A stretch of 64,000 nt of DNA, from positions 2,356,001 to 2,420,000 of the forward strand of contig CP085689.1 of NCBI GenBank assembly GCA_020683205.1, given 5' to 3'. The translations under genes and the position numbers were made by a program. The notes below the pieces were generated by a model that worked only from the letters and a program-made list of their open reading frames with translations, ran no database searches and had not been told where the DNA came from. This document shows positions 19,152-33,520 of the stretch, piece after piece. The first letter of the stretch is position 1. Every line of letters begins with the position of its first letter. This stretch comes from Lentisphaerae bacterium WC36. Lineage in GTDB: Bacteria; Verrucomicrobiota; Lentisphaeria; Victivallales; SZUA-371.

Positions 19152-19679
19152 CTAATAGCGATTCGACTTTTTAATATGACTGATAATAATTTCACAATCT
19201 TCAATCGCTTCATAAGTATGCTCCAAAAGTGCATCAAATTGAATTGATTCGCCAGCATTAAGCTCAATAGTTTCATTTGGTAAATAAAACATCAACTTGC
19301 CTTTTAACACCCAACATAATTCAAAATCATCATGATGAATTTTAGGCTTTGAAGCTTTGGCTCCAGCTTTAGCCTTACCAAACAAACAACGCACATTTGA
19401 ATAGGCAATTTCACTAAAATTAAACCCATTGGTCTTATGACTTGAAGCTGTTACTTTATGAGCGCTACTTCTTTCAGCCAAAGCTATCAGGTCGGCACAG
19501 TTAATACCAAATACTCGGCTTAACTTATAAAGAGTTTCAAGCTCAGCTACGCTTTGATTTCGTTCTAACTTTGAAATTACGGCGGCAGAAACGCCACTTT
19601 TTTCCGAAACATCAGCGATATTTAAACCTTCACGCTTTCGTAATTCTCTTAAAATTGAAAAATCGTACATCATGCTCAT
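19152..19679 (-). CDS. XRE-family regulator with C-terminal cupin domain
   Basis: 175 residues. Residues 6-65 are a helix-turn-helix (LNIADVSEKSGVSAAVISKLERNQS), and residues 100-175 a cupin barrel (HDDFELCWVLKGKLMFYLP, LNAGESIQFDALLEHTYEA). Such proteins usually sense a small molecule in the cupin and control neighbouring catabolic genes. It lies inside the oxidoreductase cluster, with 94 nt to the next gene downstream and 143 nt to the one upstream, so it is probably the local regulator. Confidence 0.85.
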   Translation of the reverse strand: MSMMYDFSILRELRKREGLNIADVSEKSGVSAAVISKLERNQSVAELETLYKLSRVFGINCADLIALAERSSAHKVTASSHKTNGFNFSEIAYSNVRCLFGKAKAGAKASKPKIHHDDFELCWVLKGKLMFYLPNETIELNAGESIQFDALLEHTYEAIEDCEIIISHIKKSNRY

Positions 19680-19822
19680 AAATTGGCTTCCTTAATGCTT
19701 TTTTACACTCTTTTTTATTCAGGACATTTGCCCTTTATTTAAATATTTAGGGCATTTATATAAGAATTTTCCTATAACTATACCCCAAATTTTGTATTTT
19801 TAAATAATTTTAAAGATATCCT

Positions 19823-21799
19823 TTATTTATTATCGTAAATTTTGCCAGCACGATAATCAGCCCAAGCATTTTCAAACCAAGCATTTGTTTCTGGGACTAC
19901 ACGACGCTGTGCCCATTCATTAGTGACTGTACCATCACAAGCAACAACAGTTTCTAAAACTTTATCTTGATATGAAGAATCTTCACTTGCAAAACACCAT
20001 GAATCATCTAACAATTCATGAGCTTTTTCACCATCTTTATCCATAACTAAAGCTGAACCACGAGAACCAACACCACAGTCAACTTGATACTTTATCGACT
20101 CTAAGTAAACTTTATGAGCGAAACAAAGTTGAACATTGCGTAAACCTTCCGCTAATTCTTCAGTGCTAGTAAATTTTGAACCATTAGCAATCAAATCGCT
20201 ATATTGTTTATTAGCTTCAGCAACAGCTGATGGTAATAATTCGGCTGAACGAATATGCGAACCATATTTTGTCATGCGAAGTTGGAATTCATCACGAACA
20301 TCATTCCAACTTATTGAAGATGATTGTGATTTTTCAATCCAGTCACTTAAGCATTCCATGCCTTTAGCTGCAATTTTAGCAAATTTTGCGTCATCAAATG
20401 TGTAGTTGCTATAACGTGCAGCAATATAATCGGCAACACGGAAGCCAGCCACCTGCCCTGAATTTAATGCAGATCCTCCTGGACGATAAACTCCATGAGT
20501 ACCATTAACTTCACCAATAGGGAATAAATGTTTAACATTAATTGATTCCCACCATACATTACCAGCTAAACCACCATTATTATGCTGAGCACAAACAGCG
20601 ATTTCTAATGGTTCATTAACAACATCAATGCCATGGTCTGAATATAATATAATAGCGTCTGGATTCATTTTTTGAAGACGATCAATTGGCGTACCGAATA
20701 ATGCATTTGAATTTTCTAAATATTCATATGCTTCTGCACCTAATTCTGCAAAATCTAAATCACTACTATTACGACGGAAATCCATGAAAACGCGTCGACC
20801 TTTAATTGCAGTTTCAATATAAACTAGAATGTCAACAATTGATGACCCGCCAACAACTTTACGTGGGTCAAAAGGCCATTGATAACCTTTTAAAAATACA
20901 GCTGTATTCATTTCGCCTTCAGTTTTAAAATATGGACGTAAAAATTCTTCTTCGTTACTAATTCCATCTGCATCAGTTGAAATCATACGTGGCAGTACTT
21001 GCATATATGTTCCAGAAACATTCCAGCGGAATTTAATTGATGCTGTGCCATATTGAGATTCTGGTAAACTTTGCGCCATTGCACCAGCTTGAAGGGCTAA
21101 ACCAATCGCTCCAGTGTGAACATTTGGGTATACACTTGTTTTATAAATACCACCAGGACCTCCTGTAGCAAATACCACATTTTCAGCAGAATATACTTCA
21201 AATGATTCGTCAATATCTTTATCTAAATTAACGGCAATAATCCCAATAACACGCTTATTAGCACCTTCGCCATCAGTTAATAACTGAACTGCAACACGAT
21301 TTTCAGCACATGGAATATCACGGCGTTTAATTTCATCAATCAATACACGACACATTTCTCTTGAAGTATATGGACCGAATGATGTAGCTCTTTGACGTGG
21401 ATCATGATCTGTTTTATATCCAACAAATTGCCCAAATTCGTCTTGAGGAAATTTAACGCCTAAATTTACTAAGTTTAAAAATGCACGTGTAGAAATAGCT
21501 GCTTCAGCTAACGCTAATTCACCATGCATTGAACCGCCTCCAAAAAATGAATCTGCTAACTCTTTTGGTGAATCTGGCTCAGCTCCGTATAGTCCTAATT
21601 TGTAATATGTTTGTTTATCGCTACCAGTATTAATAGATGTTCCCATCTGTAACCCTTCTGTAACGATTAAAATATCTTTAATACCTTTCGCATCTAGCTG
21701 AACAGCAGCGTTTAGACCAGCAGCTCCGCTACCTAGTATTAGTGTATGAACTTTATTTACGGATATTTCTTTACCTTGAAATGTAATTGTATTACTCAT
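19823..21799 (-). CDS. FAD-binding dehydrogenase/reductase, fumarate reductase flavoprotein-like
   Basis: 658 residues. The Rossmann FAD motif VHTLILGSGAAGLNAAVQLDA is at residues 19-40. VVFATGGPGGIYK and the C-terminal FAD contact GVYRPGGSALNSGQVAGFRV follow the SdhA/FrdA family. No signal peptide or haem motif is present, so it is cytoplasmic. The catalytic residues of true fumarate reductases are not clearly matched, so the substrate is unknown. It is separated by 22 nt from the SDR gene upstream and should be co-transcribed with it. Confidence 0.85.
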   Translation of the reverse strand: MSNTITFQGKEISVNKVHTLILGSGAAGLNAAVQLDAKGIKDILIVTEGLQMGTSINTGSDKQTYYKLGLYGAEPDSPKELADSFFGGGSMHGELALAEAAISTRAFLNLVNLGVKFPQDEFGQFVGYKTDHDPRQRATSFGPYTSREMCRVLIDEIKRRDIPCAENRVAVQLLTDGEGANKRVIGIIAVNLDKDIDESFEVYSAENVVFATGGPGGIYKTSVYPNVHTGAIGLALQAGAMAQSLPESQYGTASIKFRWNVSGTYMQVLPRMISTDADGISNEEEFLRPYFKTEGEMNTAVFLKGYQWPFDPRKVVGGSSIVDILVYIETAIKGRRVFMDFRRNSSDLDFAELGAEAYEYLENSNALFGTPIDRLQKMNPDAIILYSDHGIDVVNEPLEIAVCAQHNNGGLAGNVWWESINVKHLFPIGEVNGTHGVYRPGGSALNSGQVAGFRVADYIAARYSNYTFDDAKFAKIAAKGMECLSDWIEKSQSSSISWNDVRDEFQLRMTKYGSHIRSAELLPSAVAEANKQYSDLIANGSKFTSTEELAEGLRNVQLCFAHKVYLESIKYQVDCGVGSRGSALVMDKDGEKAHELLDDSWCFASEDSSYQDKVLETVVACDGTVTNEWAQRRVVPETNAWFENAWADYRAGKIYDNK

Positions 21800-21821
21800 T
21801 ATTATACCTTTTAAAAATTAA

Positions 21822-22592
21822 TTATAAAACATTAATCGTCATTCCGCCATCAACATTGATAACCTGACCTGTTGAATAAGCAATGTCTCCTCGAACCATC
21901 ATCGCAACAGTTTTACCAATATCTTCTGGATAACCCCAACGAGCTTGTAAACATAAACCTTCTTCAAGAAGTTTATCATACTTTTCAGTGACACTACTAG
22001 TCATATCAGTTTTGATTACGCCAGGACGAACTTCATAAACTGGAATATTGTATTCACCCAAACGAGCAGCCCATAAAAGTGTTGCCATACTAATACCAGC
22101 TTTTGACATACAATATTCTCCACGGAATGGCGAAGGAACTGTTGCAGAAACACTTGACATATTTACAATATAACATTCCATTTCAGAATTTGATTTTTTG
22201 GCTTCAATCATATAATTAGCAACAGCTTGAGTCAAAAAATAAGGTCCCTTTAAATTAATCCCCATAACAAAGTCATAACTCTCTTCAGTTGCTTCAAGAA
22301 TATCAGCACGAACACGAGGAGCAACCCCAGCATTATTAACTAATACATTAATACGACCAAATTTTACATCAATTGCTTCAATCATCGCTTTTCTGTCATC
22401 TGCACTAGTTACATCACATTGACAATAAAGAACCTCAGCGCCAAGATTACGAAGTTTATCCATATTATCTTGGTAATCAGACTCTTTTTGAATATCTGCA
22501 ATTACAAGATCACAATTTTCAGTAGCTAATTTTTCAGCAATACCAAAACCAATACCACGAGCTCCACCTGTTACGATAGCAACTTTTTTCAT
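21822..22592 (-). CDS. Short-chain dehydrogenase/reductase (FabG-like)
   Basis: 256 residues. The start at 22592 (MKKVAIV) is preferred to upstream starts because GGAG lies 9 nt before it and the Rossmann fold begins at once. The cofactor motif TGGARGIGFG, NNAG, the catalytic Ser (SSVSA) and YCMSK (Tyr and Lys) are intact. The end is VINVDGGMTINVL. The Asp at the end of the second strand (VIADIQ) suggests NAD(H). As first gene of the cluster it probably oxidises a hydroxyl of the sugar-acid substrate. Confidence 0.9.
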   Translation of the reverse strand: MKKVAIVTGGARGIGFGIAEKLATENCDLVIADIQKESDYQDNMDKLRNLGAEVLYCQCDVTSADDRKAMIEAIDVKFGRINVLVNNAGVAPRVRADILEATEESYDFVMGINLKGPYFLTQAVANYMIEAKKSNSEMECYIVNMSSVSATVPSPFRGEYCMSKAGISMATLLWAARLGEYNIPVYEVRPGVIKTDMTSSVTEKYDKLLEEGLCLQARWGYPEDIGKTVAMMVRGDIAYSTGQVINVDGGMTINVL

Positions 22593-22892
22593 AGTAAATT
22601 CTACTCCATATATTTTATAATTTTTTCTTTTACAATATTTATTTAATAATAATATAGCTTTAAAGAAAAAAATCAACAAAATAAACTCTGTTTTAGTAAT
22701 TTTTTTGATATTTTAATATAATTTTATTCCCAACCTTAATTATAAGAGTATAATATCGATAATTTGAAAATTGTAAACCATTTTTGAAATATGCATTGTA
22801 TCAACTTAAAAGCACTTGTACTTTTATTATGTAAGTATTATTTTAAACTTAACAATTAATTGATTAAAATTATTAGAGTTATTATTATATAT

Positions 22893-23390
22893 ATGAATAG
22901 AGAAAATAAAAATTGTGCACCAAAAGTGGTAATTGTTTTAGACCGCTTACGAAGTGCATTCAATACAGGAAATATTTTTCGTATTGCTGAAGCAACAACA
23001 GCAACTGAAGTTATCTGTTGCGGATATACACCACATCCGCCACACCCAAAATTAGCAAAAACAGCAATGGGTAGTGATGAAATGGTAAATTTTCGTCATT
23101 TCGAAACATCTTTAGAGGCAGTTAACCAATTGCGTACTGAAGGATTTGAGCAAATTTTAGCAGTTGAAAATTCAGCAGATCCATGTTGTGCGTGGGATTA
23201 TGATTACCAATACCCATTAGCATTAATTTTTGGCAATGAAGCGTTAGGAGTTAATGAAGAAACGCTAAAAAAATGTGATGGAATTGTTAGTTTACCAATG
23301 CTAGGCGAAAAAGCATCAGTAAATGTTGGCAATTGCGCAGCAGTTGTGCTGTATAGTGTGCTGAAAAATATTCAGAACAAAAAGATATAA
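22893..23390 (+). CDS. SpoU/TrmH-family RNA 2'-O-methyltransferase
   Basis: About 165 residues from ATG at 22893 (a TTG at 22860 is possible but adds a poorly conserved hydrophobic lead). The three SPOUT motifs are intact: FNTGNIFRIAEA, ALIFGNEALGVNEETL and LPMLGEKASVNVGNCAAVVLY, which form the trefoil knot that binds SAM. It methylates a ribose in tRNA or rRNA. The target cannot be told from sequence. It is first of three tightly spaced plus-strand genes (gap of 12 nt to nadK). Confidence 0.92.
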   Translation: MNRENKNCAPKVVIVLDRLRSAFNTGNIFRIAEATTATEVICCGYTPHPPHPKLAKTAMGSDEMVNFRHFETSLEAVNQLRTEGFEQILAVENSADPCCAWDYDYQYPLALIFGNEALGVNEETLKKCDGIVSLPMLGEKASVNVGNCAAVVLYSVLKNIQNKKI

Positions 23391-23402
23391 CAAGGTGAGA
23401 AG

Positions 23403-24236
23403 ATGTTGATAAATTTAATTGGTAAGAATTTAAGTGACTTTGCTCCTATTATGGACAAATACAATCTTCAAAAAGATATAGTCATTGATTATGATAATGA
23501 AAATTATAAACAAAAAATGGCCAATACCTCAGTTGATAATGATGCATTAGTTATAGCTCACGGCGGCGATGGAACGCTACTAGGAGCAGCCCATTTATTC
23601 AATAATAATAAAATTCTACCAATTAGAGATAGCCGTACAGCACCTGTATGCGCTGAACATACTTACGAAAAGATTATTGAAAACTATTTTAAAAATAGAT
23701 TAATTTGTAATGAATACACTAAGTTAGTTGGAACAGCATTTATTAATAATGAAGAAAAAAAACTTCATGGAATCAATGACATATTCATCCATAATGTAAA
23801 TCGTGTAGCAGCAGTGCGTTACCGTGTTTTCATTGACAATGAATTATATGCTGATGAGATCGTAGGTGATGGAGCTGGAGTTGCAACAATTTTAGGTAGC
23901 ACAGCATATTACCGAAGTATTACCCACAGTACATTTAGAGTTGGAATTGGTCTAGCATTTAGCAATAGTACAGAAATAACAAATCATCTTGTTTTAAATG
24001 AAAACTCTGTGATCAAACTACAAATTACCCGTGGACCAGCAGTAATGGTGGCTGATAATATTTCTGAACAAGTTATGCTGAAAGAAGGAGATACGGTTGA
24101 AATAAAAAAATCAAATAATACTGCAAAAATCATTGGCATGGATGCATTTATGTGCCCAAAATGTCGAGTTTTGCGTCATCCTAACCAATACCGTTTTTTA
24201 AATAAGAGTTTAAATAAAATTTCAAAAAAAATATAA
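23403..24236 (+). CDS. nadK: NAD kinase
   Basis: 277 residues. It phosphorylates NAD to NADP. The signature [17 protein letters not shown] (catalytic Asp) is at residues 51-67, HGINDIFIH near 122 and [18 protein letters not shown] near 156 (substrate pocket). The C-terminal end [15 protein letters not shown] with a CxxC is not typical. The SD AAGGTGAG is directly upstream of ATG. It lies in an operon with spoU and coaB. Confidence 0.88.
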   Translation: MLINLIGKNLSDFAPIMDKYNLQKDIVIDYDNENYKQKMANTSVDNDALVIAHGGDGTLLGAAHLFNNNKILPIRDSRTAPVCAEHTYEKIIENYFKNRLICNEYTKLVGTAFINNEEKKLHGINDIFIHNVNRVAAVRYRVFIDNELYADEIVGDGAGVATILGSTAYYRSITHSTFRVGIGLAFSNSTEITNHLVLNENSVIKLQITRGPAVMVADNISEQVMLKEGDTVEIKKSNNTAKIIGMDAFMCPKCRVLRHPNQYRFLNKSLNKISKKI

Positions 24237-24242
24237 AATAAA

Positions 24243-24887
24243 ATGAAAAAGAAAATTTTAATTAGTGCCGGTCCAACCCGTGAACACATCGATGCAGTAC
24301 GTTTTATAACAAACCGTTCAACAGGTAAAATGGGGTATGCTATAGCCGAAGCAGCAGTCGCAGCAGGCTATGATGTATCATTAGTAAGTGGAGTTGTTAA
24401 CTTAACCCCGCCAGCAAATTTAACTGATTTTATGATTGCTGAAACAGCAGCCGATATGGCTGATACAATAAAACGCTTAGCAATAAATGCCGATATTGTG
24501 ATTATGAATGCTGCTGTAGCAGACTACCGTCCAAAGCAAACCCTAATAAATAAAATGAAGAAAAAAGATAGCGACTTAGTTCTTGAGTTAGAACGAACCG
24601 AAGATATTCTTAAGTCATTGGGAGAAATGAAAAAATTTACTAATCCTGACCAAATTTTAGTTGGTTTCGCTGCAGAAACGGATAATGTTATCAACTATGC
24701 AACAGAAAAACTAGAGAATAAAAATCTTGATTGGATTGTGGCAAACGATGTCAGTAATAACGCAATTGGCTTTGGATCAGACAATAACGCAGTTGTGCTA
24801 ATAAATCGTAAACTTGAAAAAATCAAAATCCCTCAAGCAAGCAAATTAGAAATAGCGCAATTAATTCTCAACACAATCATCCCATAG
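24243..24887 (+). CDS. coaB: Stand-alone phosphopantothenate-cysteine ligase CoaB
   Basis: 214 residues, i.e. only the CoaB half of the usual CoaBC fusion. It joins 4'-phosphopantothenate to cysteine in coenzyme A synthesis. The nucleotide-binding [20 protein letters not shown], the following [19 protein letters not shown] with the Asn/Asp of the family, and VGFAAET are present. The gap to nadK is 6 nt. The decarboxylase CoaC must be encoded elsewhere. panC, another CoA-pathway gene, is 20 kb away in this window. Confidence 0.92.
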   Translation: MKKKILISAGPTREHIDAVRFITNRSTGKMGYAIAEAAVAAGYDVSLVSGVVNLTPPANLTDFMIAETAADMADTIKRLAINADIVIMNAAVADYRPKQTLINKMKKKDSDLVLELERTEDILKSLGEMKKFTNPDQILVGFAAETDNVINYATEKLENKNLDWIVANDVSNNAIGFGSDNNAVVLINRKLEKIKIPQASKLEIAQLILNTIIP

Positions 24888-24981
24888 TTGCTTTACAGGC
24901 TCAACAACTTATTTCAAAGTATCGTAAATCGTAATAATCGCTGGCCTCATTCTTTATACTTGTGTATAATATTGTATTAAA

Positions 24982-25021
24982 ACAAAAAAAAGCACTTACA
25001 GGAGCTACCTATAAGTGCTTA
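24982..25021 (-). terminator. rRNA operon terminator
   Basis: On the minus strand AAGCACTTA pairs with TAAGTGCTT over a 13-nt loop, followed by an uninterrupted run of T. It lies just beyond the 5S 3' end. Confidence 0.92.
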
Positions 25022-25033
25022 TATAAAATTAAA

Positions 25034-25147
25034 CCCGGCATCGAGCTACTCTCCCACAGTAAAATATGCAGTACCATCGCCGCTGGAGTCCTTAACAATC
25101 GTGTTCGGGAAGGGAACGTGTGTAACACCTCCGCTATGGACACCGGA
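25034..25147 (-). rRNA. rrf: 5S ribosomal RNA
   Basis: About 114 nt running from TCCGGTGTCCATAGCGGAGG to the matching 3' end TCGATGCCGGG, containing the conserved CCCTTCCCGAACACG loop. Last gene of the operon, followed by the terminator. Confidence 0.95.
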
Positions 25148-25317
25148 TAACAAAATCGAATTTTAATATACTGTAGAGTTAACAAATTGCAAACGTAACG
25201 TACTCAAATACAGCGTATTTTTTAATATGAATTACTACTCAATTATAAACTTCTTCAAAAGAGAAGAATTATATTTCTTTCTAAGATTCGCAAAAGCGAA
25301 AATCAGAAAGAAAAGGT

Positions 25318-28248
<2,931 letters not shown>

Positions 28249-28513
28249 ACCAGAAATTTTTGTTGTTTTAGTTTTGCATACCTAAAACAATCTCTAATGA
28301 AGTTATAATTTATTTTTCGATCTTTCGATCGAAGTTGTAGATTATTTTATTAAACATACTACGGCTTTTTTCTTTCACATTCACTGTTAATTTATTACTT
28401 ATTGTATAAATTAATGTTGTTGTTTCTTACAATATATTTTTCTTCGATTTTCAATGAACTACTCAACTTTCAGTTGAGTCGAATTCTTTAACTGTTCAGT
28501 ATAATAAGTAAAC

Positions 28514-28590
28514 TGGTGGGCGTACCAGGACTTGAACCTGGGACCTCATCCTTATCAGGGATGCGCTCTAACCAGCTGAGCTATACGCCC
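28514..28590 (-). tRNA. tRNA-Ile (GAT)
   Basis: A 77-nt cloverleaf with acceptor GGGCGTA/TACGCCC, anticodon GAT (complement at 28554-28556), T-arm GGTTCAAGTCC and an encoded CCA end (28514-28516). It lies in the 16S-23S spacer, next to the 23S gene. Confidence 0.97.
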
Positions 28591-28762
28591 TCTTGTGATC
28601 TTAAAGCTTTGGGCTTCAGTGAGATATTTTTTTCAGTTGCTCCTTTTTTCTTTTTTTAAATTGTTTTTATGCAAAACTTACTGATTATTTGAGCTAAAAC
28701 ATACTTTTAGGTATGTAAAAAGCAAAAATAAGCGGTAAAGCTTACTAAAAACAAGAGAAAAA

Positions 28763-28839
28763 TGGTGGAGCTGAAGGGATTCGAACCCTTGACCCCCTGC
28801 GTGCAAGGCAAGTGCTCTAGCCAACTGAGCTACAGCCCC
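28763..28839 (-). tRNA. tRNA-Ala (TGC)
   Basis: A 77-nt cloverleaf with acceptor GGGGCTG, anticodon TGC (complement at 28803-28805), T-arm GGTTCGAATCC and an encoded CCA. It is on the 16S side of the spacer, so the order is 16S-Ala-Ile-23S, the reverse of the common Ile-Ala order. Confidence 0.97.
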
Positions 28840-29062
28840 ATTTATTGAGACTAACTTTTTTATCTCTTACTTAATACTTCTTCAGTTGTCAATCAGCTTT
28901 ACTTAGCGATTAAACCTTGAATAGTACAATGTATCCAATCGAGTTATATCTCTATAACTCACACCCTTGACTGAAAAGGGGCTTAGCCATCTCCAGAACA
29001 TGAACTTTATTTATTAATTTTACAGTCAGATGTGTTCATTGCTTTGTTCTAGATGCTCCTTA

Positions 29063-30587
<1,525 letters not shown>

Positions 30588-30799
30588 AAATTTTTCTTCA
30601 AAGCTTGATTTAGCTTTTTATTTTTAAATTATTAAGGAATAAATCTCTCAATAATTTCGACTATTTGTTTTTAGTTTGTATTATTCAAACTTTTTGAGGT
30701 TACTACCTCAAAAGAATTTTTGGATACATTATACTATTCAATTTTCAATCAACTTTTCTTTAATTTCAAACTCACCGTTTCCAGCGGCTTGAGTTACTT

Positions 30800-30827
30800 A
30801 ATTTAGCAGACTTTCTTAACTTGTCAA
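30800..30827 (-). promoter_or_regulatory. rRNA promoter P3 (closest to 16S)
   Basis: TTGACA (30827-30822), a 16-nt spacer and TAAATT (30805-30800) on the minus strand, with an A/T-rich UP-like block upstream (about 30830-30870). A hairpin-forming segment follows the presumed start near 30793. It is the third of three copies of a repeat of about 180-185 bp. Confidence 0.75.
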
Positions 30828-30984
30828 ACAAGTTTTGAAACTTTTTTTAACTTTTATTTTCAAGCTCAATTTTAATCGAACTCGCTAATAAATGTTTTTA
30901 GTTTTCTTAAGCACTGCTTTTTATATATTTTAAAGAACTTTTAACTCTCGTTAACTTCATCACCGTTTCGGTCATGAGCTCTTT

Positions 30985-31012
30985 AATTTAGCACGCTTCA
31001 GCAACTTGTCAA
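30985..31012 (-). promoter_or_regulatory. rRNA promoter P2 (middle copy)
   Basis: TTGACA (31012-31007), a 16-nt spacer and TAAATT (30990-30985). The surrounding 100 nt closely resemble the downstream copy, including the UP-like A/T block. A boxA-like AGTTCTTTAAAAT lies at about 30930-30945 in the transcript leader. Confidence 0.75.
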
Positions 31013-31164
31013 ACTCATTTTTGAACTTTTTTCAGCTTTTATTTTCAACGGCTTTACTCGTTAAAATAATTCACAAAAAAATCCATCTGTTTGCTTTTTT
31101 ATTTAAGTTTAAAAAGAACTCTCAACTAACACAGCAACTAAATCGCTGTCGTTAGTGAGCTCTT

Positions 31165-31192
31165 AAAATAACTCGACCTACAACTTTTGCAA
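31165..31192 (-). promoter_or_regulatory. rRNA promoter P1 (most upstream, diverged copy)
   Basis: TTGCAA (31192-31187), a 16-nt spacer and TATTTT (31170-31165), followed by a hairpin (GCTGTCGTTAG with CTAACACAGC on the opposite side) and the boxA-like GAGAGTTCTTTTT. The same architecture as the two downstream copies but a weaker match. Confidence 0.55.
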
Positions 31193-31293
31193 ACCTTTTC
31201 GCTATCTTTTTTCAATCTTTTTTTTAGAATTTACTCTAACTTTCAACACAACATATACCAATACAACATGTTAAGCATTTTTTATAATTTTAG

Positions 31294-31323
31294 ATCATTT
31301 GATTTTTTTTTAAATCAAATGAT
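31294..31323 (-). terminator. Hairpin after the histidine kinase gene
   Basis: ATCATTTGATTT and AAATCAAATGAT form a perfect 12-bp stem 25 nt after the kinase stop. No clean T run follows on the minus strand, so termination efficiency is uncertain. Confidence 0.45.
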
Positions 31324-31348
31324 TAATTCACTACAAAATTATTAAAAA

Positions 31349-33412
31349 TTACAGCTTTATTGGTGCAGCACTCCCCAGCTTCTCACCTAATTTTCGTGGC
31401 TTAGTAATTTGTTCAATCTTAGCGTCAGCTTTTGGTAAAAATATATAAAAAGCTGTTCCCTCGTTTTGTTTACTAGTTAACTGCAACCAACCATGATGAT
31501 TAACTATAGTCCCATAAACCATCGCCAATCCCATTCCAGTACCCTCGCCAATCTTCTTAGTTGTAAAAAATGGGTCAAAAACTCGATTACGAATTTTCTT
31601 TGGAATCCCCGTTCCATTATCTTTTATAACAAGGCAGTAATATTTAGAAAGATCTTTGTCATAGACATCTTCTGGTGGCGCTATCTTAATATCATTATCC
31701 AATGGATCATTAGCAATAATTTCAATTTGAGGGGTCTCATTTTTAACAAAAGTCTTTGCCTCTACTGCATCACGTGCATTAATTAATAAATTCAACATTA
31801 CTTGTTGTAATTGCACTTGGTCTCCTGTAATGTACATCTCAGAATACTTACTATCCTTTTTTATATCTACCACAAATGACTTCTTATTTGGCAAAAACAA
31901 TTCCATGCTCTGACTGATCAATGCTGATAAATTTAATTTTTGTGGATTAAACTTACCTTCTCTTGCGAAACCAAGCAATTGCTTCGTAAGTTCAGCTGAC
32001 TGTTCAGAAATTGTTGCAATCTTATCTAAATGATGAATAATTTTCTCATCTTCGATACCATGAATATACTTCAATACATCAACATGACCAAGAATTGAAT
32101 GCAAGCAATTGTTAAAATCATGCGCAATTCCACCAGCCAATTTACCAATTGAATCCAGACGCTGTGAATGCATTAGCTGCTCTTGTAATAACTTTTTCTC
32201 TTTTCCTAATCGAAATTCTTCTGAAACATCTCGACCAAGTACAATATAAACTTCAACCCCCTTGAAATTTATTGGAGAAATAGTTAGCTCTAAATGAATT
32301 TCATTATCCTCGTTAATTGGAGCAATACATGAAACTTTTCGTGAAGAAAATCTCATCTTATCAATAGTCTTTGTCATATCCATGTCAACAGCTGAGCTTA
32401 AATCCAAATATTGAGAAAAATCAAGTTGTTTATTATCATTGCTTTTTATAATATCTTTAAAATTAAGACGTTTTAATTCAGTACGTGAATTCTTATGAAG
32501 CATATTAACAGCAGCATAGTTGGCATCTAAAATTCGACCTCCGCTACTTACTAACAAGATTAACTCTGTCGCATTCTCTACTACCATACGATAACGACCC
32601 TCCCATTCGACCAAATGCTCCTGCAACGCTTTGTTACGCCCATAATTACCAAAAAATGAGTAAAAAATTTCAAAAGTTCGACGCTGAGTTTGTTGCGTAT
32701 GCCTTGACACTCTACGCAAATAGACCGTTGACAGGGATGCTATCCAGAACAAACTAACTAACCTTGCAGTCATAAAATCTGAATAAATAAATATACTTCT
32801 ACTCTCCTCTCTCATCAAAAAGACATTAAAGAAAAATTCACAGACTTGAGTAGTTAACAAAGCTCCAAGTACACAAAAGAACAAACCGCATTTCACATTC
32901 CTCAACCACTGATAAACAATAGGAATTGTGATGATACTTAACAACTGAATACCACTAAACTCCATAATTCTTCTAGTTGAGTCTATCAAAATTTGTTCAA
33001 CCGTTGGGCCTAAAGGTCCTTGAGTATATTGCCCCCGTTGCCAAAGACTTTGCTCGACAGTTACTTGTCCCAAATACATATAAAATAATAATGCGACAAC
33101 CGTAGCAATAATTAATCGCTGCGCCGCTAGAACCCCTTCTGTAACATATACTATTAACAAAACAGCCAAGTATGGCAAAAAAAGTGCCGTTTCTGCGACG
33201 TTAAACTTAACTCCAGAGATTCCACTATTAACAGTAAGTTCTGCGCTACTCATAAAAATAATAAAAATAAATAACATTCCTAAAGAAATGTAAAAGGTAG
33301 CCTGCCCTATCACACTTCTTAATCCATGCAAAATTAACAATGTTAAAAATACAAATGTCATTTCAACAAATGTTAAACCTATTGCACTAAATATAGTAGT
33401 ATCAATATTCAA
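31349..33412 (-). CDS. Membrane sensor histidine kinase with PAS domain
   Basis: 687 residues. Residues 1-240 form about seven membrane segments. A PAS domain covers about 270-390 ([20 protein letters not shown]). The phosphoacceptor is in [20 protein letters not shown] (about 430), followed by ATPase boxes [11 protein letters not shown] (N), DNGTGIP (G1) and [13 protein letters not shown] (G2). The HDFNN H-box with an NtrB-like catalytic core is common in kinases controlling sigma-54 activators. No response regulator is adjacent, so its partner is elsewhere. Confidence 0.9.
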   Translation of the reverse strand: MNIDTTIFSAIGLTFVEMTFVFLTLLILHGLRSVIGQATFYISLGMLFIFIIFMSSAELTVNSGISGVKFNVAETALFLPYLAVLLIVYVTEGVLAAQRLIIATVVALLFYMYLGQVTVEQSLWQRGQYTQGPLGPTVEQILIDSTRRIMEFSGIQLLSIITIPIVYQWLRNVKCGLFFCVLGALLTTQVCEFFFNVFLMREESRSIFIYSDFMTARLVSLFWIASLSTVYLRRVSRHTQQTQRRTFEIFYSFFGNYGRNKALQEHLVEWEGRYRMVVENATELILLVSSGGRILDANYAAVNMLHKNSRTELKRLNFKDIIKSNDNKQLDFSQYLDLSSAVDMDMTKTIDKMRFSSRKVSCIAPINEDNEIHLELTISPINFKGVEVYIVLGRDVSEEFRLGKEKKLLQEQLMHSQRLDSIGKLAGGIAHDFNNCLHSILGHVDVLKYIHGIEDEKIIHHLDKIATISEQSAELTKQLLGFAREGKFNPQKLNLSALISQSMELFLPNKKSFVVDIKKDSKYSEMYITGDQVQLQQVMLNLLINARDAVEAKTFVKNETPQIEIIANDPLDNDIKIAPPEDVYDKDLSKYYCLVIKDNGTGIPKKIRNRVFDPFFTTKKIGEGTGMGLAMVYGTIVNHHGWLQLTSKQNEGTAFYIFLPKADAKIEQITKPRKLGEKLGSAAPIKL

Positions 33413-33520
33413 TATTACACCTCTGTTTTCATTTTTTTAATTTATATATAGCAGTTTGAATATATTTTTAGGCTTTTATATAAAAAAAATTTACTATAAT
33501 TTTAATTTTCTTTATTTAAA

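Noticed and set aside
31489-31786. Plus-strand ORF over the histidine kinase
   Set aside because: Antisense shadow of the ATPase domain, without SD or homology.
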